A stretch of DNA of 64,000 bases from Balamuthia mandrillaris (Eukaryota; Discosea; Longamoebia; Balamuthiidae): contig JAVKOQ010000108.1 of NCBI GenBank assembly GCA_031835245.1, forward strand, positions 106,730 to 170,729, in the 5' to 3' direction. Positions 61,002-64,000 of this stretch are shown here, in pieces. The notes under the pieces are model-generated. The model ran no database searches, was not told the origin of the DNA, and was given only the letters and a program-made list of their open reading frames with translations. Numbering within the stretch: position 1 is the first letter of the stretch; every line of letters begins with the position of its first letter. Both the position numbers and the translations under genes were made by a program.

Positions 61002-64000
61002 TTGTCACAAAAGTGCACAACTATTCACACCATTCACACATATTCCTTGCTGTTTATTTTTGCTGTTGTGGTTATATCGGACAACAAGAGATTGACAGTG
61101 AAAGAACTGCGGCAAAGGATCGACGACCTCAGTGGACAATGGACCACCAAGGACTCCAAATCTGTCTTATCACACAAATTGCAAATGCTACAAACTCCTA
61201 CGTCGAATCCTTCTTCCAACCAACCTTCGGACCTCTCGGAAACAGATGAAGGCTCATCTTCCACCCCATCCAACAGGTAAAACAACTTGCTCTCCATTTT
61301 GGTTTTTCTGGTGAGTGATTGAGGTTTTTTATGATAGCACTCCAACAAGAAATGATTGGATTTTGCGCAAGAGCGACTTGGAAGCTGTGCATCTATTTTG
61401 TGCACCGGATGGCGCAGATGAGGAAACCAAAGTGGCAGAACTTTGTAAAACTCGGCTTTAGGAGGGGACTCGTTTGGTTCTGTTGAAAGCTATCACTATG
61501 AAAGGTTTGTGCTTTTATTTTTGTGTTATAGTCAACAGCTGAACGGCCACTATTCGCCTTGCTTCTTTCTTCCTCAAGGGAGAAGGGCCAGTCCAGCTCC
61601 ATCCTACTTTTGCCCTTTCTCTTCTCTCATCCAAATTATTATTTGAAGGGATGGTGTTGACTGCGCTGTACAGCGCAGATCAGCCCTTCAGCTCATTTGC
61701 TGCGCCGGATGGCACAGTTCAGCCCTTCAAAGCCTCCAGTACTTTAAAAGGGAAATCATTGGCTGCGCCATATGATGCAGCTCAGCTCTTCAAATCCTCT
61801 GGTATTTTTGAAGGGAGGGTGTTGGCTGCACCATATGGCGCAGATCTGCCCTTCAGATCAACACTTTCCTTTTATAGTTCGGGTGATGATTGCGCTGTAT
61901 GGCGCAGATCACAACTACTGCCTTAATTTCTTGTTTGGCTGGCAAGAAAAGGTTATAGGCTGCACCGTACAGCACAGCTCATGCCTTTGGCCTTTTTCTC
62001 TCTTGTTGACTAGTTGAAGGGCATTGGCTGCGCCATACGGTGCAGCGAATACCCCCCACAGTTTTTCATGCCTTCTTTTAACTTTGTACTGTCATTAACT
62101 TCGTTTGTTTTATCAGGTTGGCATCGACCTCTAAAACCAGAGGGGTTGAACAAGCTGCTGGTCACATTCAACTCTGGCGGCATTTTGTCTTTTGATGAAT
62201 GCTCTTCTTTATTATTGATGGAACTGCCTTCAGCTTTGTGGGTGCATCCAGAAAGCAATCAACAAGAATATGTATGTCTTGGAGGTAACCATCGATGTGC
62301 AGCAGCCCACGTATTGTACTGTGAAAACTCCCCAAAGCTGAAGGAGTTAACTTGGAGGGCCAAAGTGCTGCCATTTGATGGCAAACAACTTCCAAGTGTG
62401 GCTGTCTTGGACAAGGTACAATTCCTTGGAGTTTTCTGTTGCTTTTTCTGTTTTTTAACAAGGTGACTTACTCATATTTCTTGGAAGTTGTCTGCCTGGG
62501 ACAACCTGGTGTTGTCTGAAGGAGTCAATCAAGAGACAGAATGGGATATGGTCCGTTTTGTGTACAATCATCTCACGAAAACACCAGAGGAGCTGTTCCA
62601 TTATCTGGTAGGCCTTCTTTGGTTGCAGGCAAGCTTTCTAAAATGATTGCTCATTTTTTCTCTTTTGTGTTGGGTGGGTTTTGTATTTTAGAATTCGCAA
62701 ACTGCCTCCCAAGATGCCCATAATGCTCTCACCTTTGATTGTGTTTGACGTTTGAAAACAGTGGCAAACAAAATGCAGAAATTCCCAGAGTCTTGGAGTT
62801 ATATTCAGGAGAAGGACAAAGAGAAGGGGGGCTGGGTGTTTACTCCTTACCACTTCAGAGAGAAAATGCCAAGCTCCTTATCAGATGAAACCTTGTTGGC
62901 AGCCTTGAAAGAGATATAGGCAAGGCACCTCGAGGATCCCAAGGAAGAATGTTCTGTAACCAACTTCAAAAGATTGGTAAGCTGCATTGCAATCTTTTCT
63001 TTCTCTATCTTGTCACTACTACTTTTCCTCATGAAACGTGCATACATGCAGATGTGGAAACACATTGGTCGAAAAGCTATGCATGAAGAACTGGAATTGT
63101 ATCATACTGAAAAAGAGATTCCTTTAGCCCACATGGTATTGATTTCTATAGCATTGAAGTTTAGTTAACATTTTCTTTTGCTATCTTTCATTCATTTATT
63201 CATTCCTTGCTGCTAGCAACACATACCCTCCGATGAACCAGCTTCTCCTCCATTCCACTCAAACACCACTACACCTCAACCCTCTCCACCTCCTTCACCA
63301 AAACCATCTCATGATATTGAAAGGAAAAAAAAAAGAAAAAGCAAAAAACAACAACCAAAGACCTCTTCCAAACACCAGGCCAAAAAAGCAAAAAACCATC
63401 ATCGTGGCAGACTCAAACTCAACACTCCTCCTCAACCCTCCAAACAATTGGCCCACCAACTCAACAAATGGGGAAAGGACGTGCTTGCTTCTCATTCCCC
63501 TCCTACCAAGTTCAAAGTGATCATTTATGATAATTTACCAACACATGCTCCCTTGATGCTTGATTCCTTGGGAGTACACTGCCAAAGTAAGTCTTTATTG
63601 GGTTATTTTTTCCAAAGAACTCGGATTGCTGTCTGTCTAATTTTCTCTCATTCTTCCCAGACCATCATGTGGAAAGGGTTTTGTTGATAACTACCTGTTA
63701 TAATCACTTGCACTTGGCCATGAATCAAATCAATGCCTATAAACAAAAGCAACGTCAGCTTTTGATTAACTTGAAGCTAGAAACAGTTCTTGTTTTTGGG
63801 TACAAACCTCACCATTCCAACCATAACAACAAACCACAATGGTGTGAAATGGCATCTTTGTGGCAGTGTGGAACAAAGGCCAAACACAGTTGCAGGATGA
63901 TTCTAGTTTGATTACTTCTTCTCTGTTGGCCTTGGAGACATGGCAACCAACTTCAGTGGTGATTCCAATCAAGGGACCTCAGGAAGGACAAGTGGCTGAT
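61002..64000 (+). CDS. SAP-like plus ParB/sulfiredoxin-like protein, copy B (runs off the window)
   Basis: Function unknown; likely DNA-binding. Exon 1 (start uncertain, near 61002) carries LTVKELRQRIDDLSGQWTTK, which has the pattern of a SAP helix pair. The splice SSSTPSN-STPTRNDWILRKSDLEA leads to a second exon. An intron of about 680 nt follows, then WHRPLKPEGLNKLLVTFNSG, GILSFDECSSLLL and YVCLGGNHRCAAAHVLYCEN, then WRAKVLPFDGKQLPSVAVLD. GGNHR matches the GGxHR box of ParB/Srx folds, with Asn where sulfiredoxin has its catalytic Cys, so ParB-like binding rather than Srx activity is inferred. Later exons have LSAWDNLVLSEGVNQETEWD, SWSYIQEKDKEKGGWVFTPY, a basic Lys/Pro-rich linker (63230-63440) and FKVIIYDNLPTHAPLMLDSL. 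Coding seems to continue past 64000. At least one in-frame stop suggests decay. Confidence 0.55.
61661..62045. repeat. Second palindrome array, inverted and diverged, same 63-bp period
   Basis: Seven 18-bp palindromes begin at 61661, 61700, 61763, 61826, 61890, 61960 and 62028. Spacings are 39, 63, 63, 64, 70 and 68 bp. The flanking AGATCAGCCCTTC is the reverse complement of GAAGGGCTGATCT in the main array, so the orientation is opposite. Linkers have diverged but palindromes remain. It lies in the predicted intron just before the ParB-like domain exon. A related sequence at 61401 overlaps the predicted second exon. Confidence 0.9.

Noticed and set aside
61078-62420. Sulfiredoxin enzyme
   Set aside because: The GGxHR box is present but the catalytic cysteine position is Asn (GGNHR), so redox activity is not expected.

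Overview
This window looks like nuclear DNA of an amoebozoan protist, most like the Acanthamoeba/Balamuthia group; Physarum-type slime moulds cannot be excluded. The reasons are compact intron-rich genes with GT-AG introns and the standard code, one intronless tRNA gene, a kinase with a C-terminal SH2 domain of the Shk type known from amoebozoans, and a nephrocystin-3-like protein. The species call is inference from gene content; no database was searched.

Region 1 (1-48,270) is a dense block of about twenty host genes on both strands. In order they encode a RhoGAP coiled-coil protein (-), a glycine-rich RNA-binding protein (-), proteasome subunit alpha-1 (-), an unrecognised four-span membrane protein (+), a DUF4062/NTPase/TPR protein like nephrocystin-3 (+), molybdopterin synthase large subunit (+), a Vti1-like SNARE (+), an unrecognised membrane protein (+), a zinc finger plus protein kinase (+), a membrane-anchored methyltransferase (+), a small membrane protein (+), a SulP anion transporter (-), Rho GDI (-), an Ariadne RBR ubiquitin ligase (-), tRNA-Ile(UAU) (-), an OGFr-domain protein (-), an SSX2IP/ADIP coiled-coil protein (+), Bax inhibitor-1 (-), one or two tiny genes, an F-box/SPRY protein (+) and a Shk-type kinase (+). 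They are independently transcribed eukaryotic genes, not operons. Many introns carry (CT)n runs, almost always on the sense strand. Between 24.0 and 25.4 kb lies a small scar zone: a rearranged methyltransferase fragment, a 400-bp (CTT)n tract, and a truncated IS607-type recombinase head ending in a fold-back inverted repeat.

Region 2 (about 48.3-64 kb) is AT-richer, poor in CpG and built of nested mobile DNA: at least four pieces of one LINE family, several LTR-like fossils, two copies of a gene family that combines a SAP-like motif with a ParB/sulfiredoxin-like domain (GGNHR box), and a transposase-like gene with a GHTHEDVDQ motif. The transposase-like gene (-) and the better ParB-like copy (+) diverge from a 15-unit array of 63-bp repeats. 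Each unit carries an 18-bp palindrome with consensus CTGCGCCGTACGGCGCAG. A second, diverged array with the same spacing and opposite orientation lies in a predicted intron of the ParB-like gene.

The most interesting idea is that the ParB-like protein and the palindrome arrays form a eukaryotic, mobile-element-borne counterpart of ParB and its parS sites. Neighbourhood and motif logic support this, but it is unproven. Nearly all variation in the palindromes, and much of the difference between other repeat copies, is C-to-T or G-to-A at CpG, which suggests that repeats are or were cytosine-methylated.
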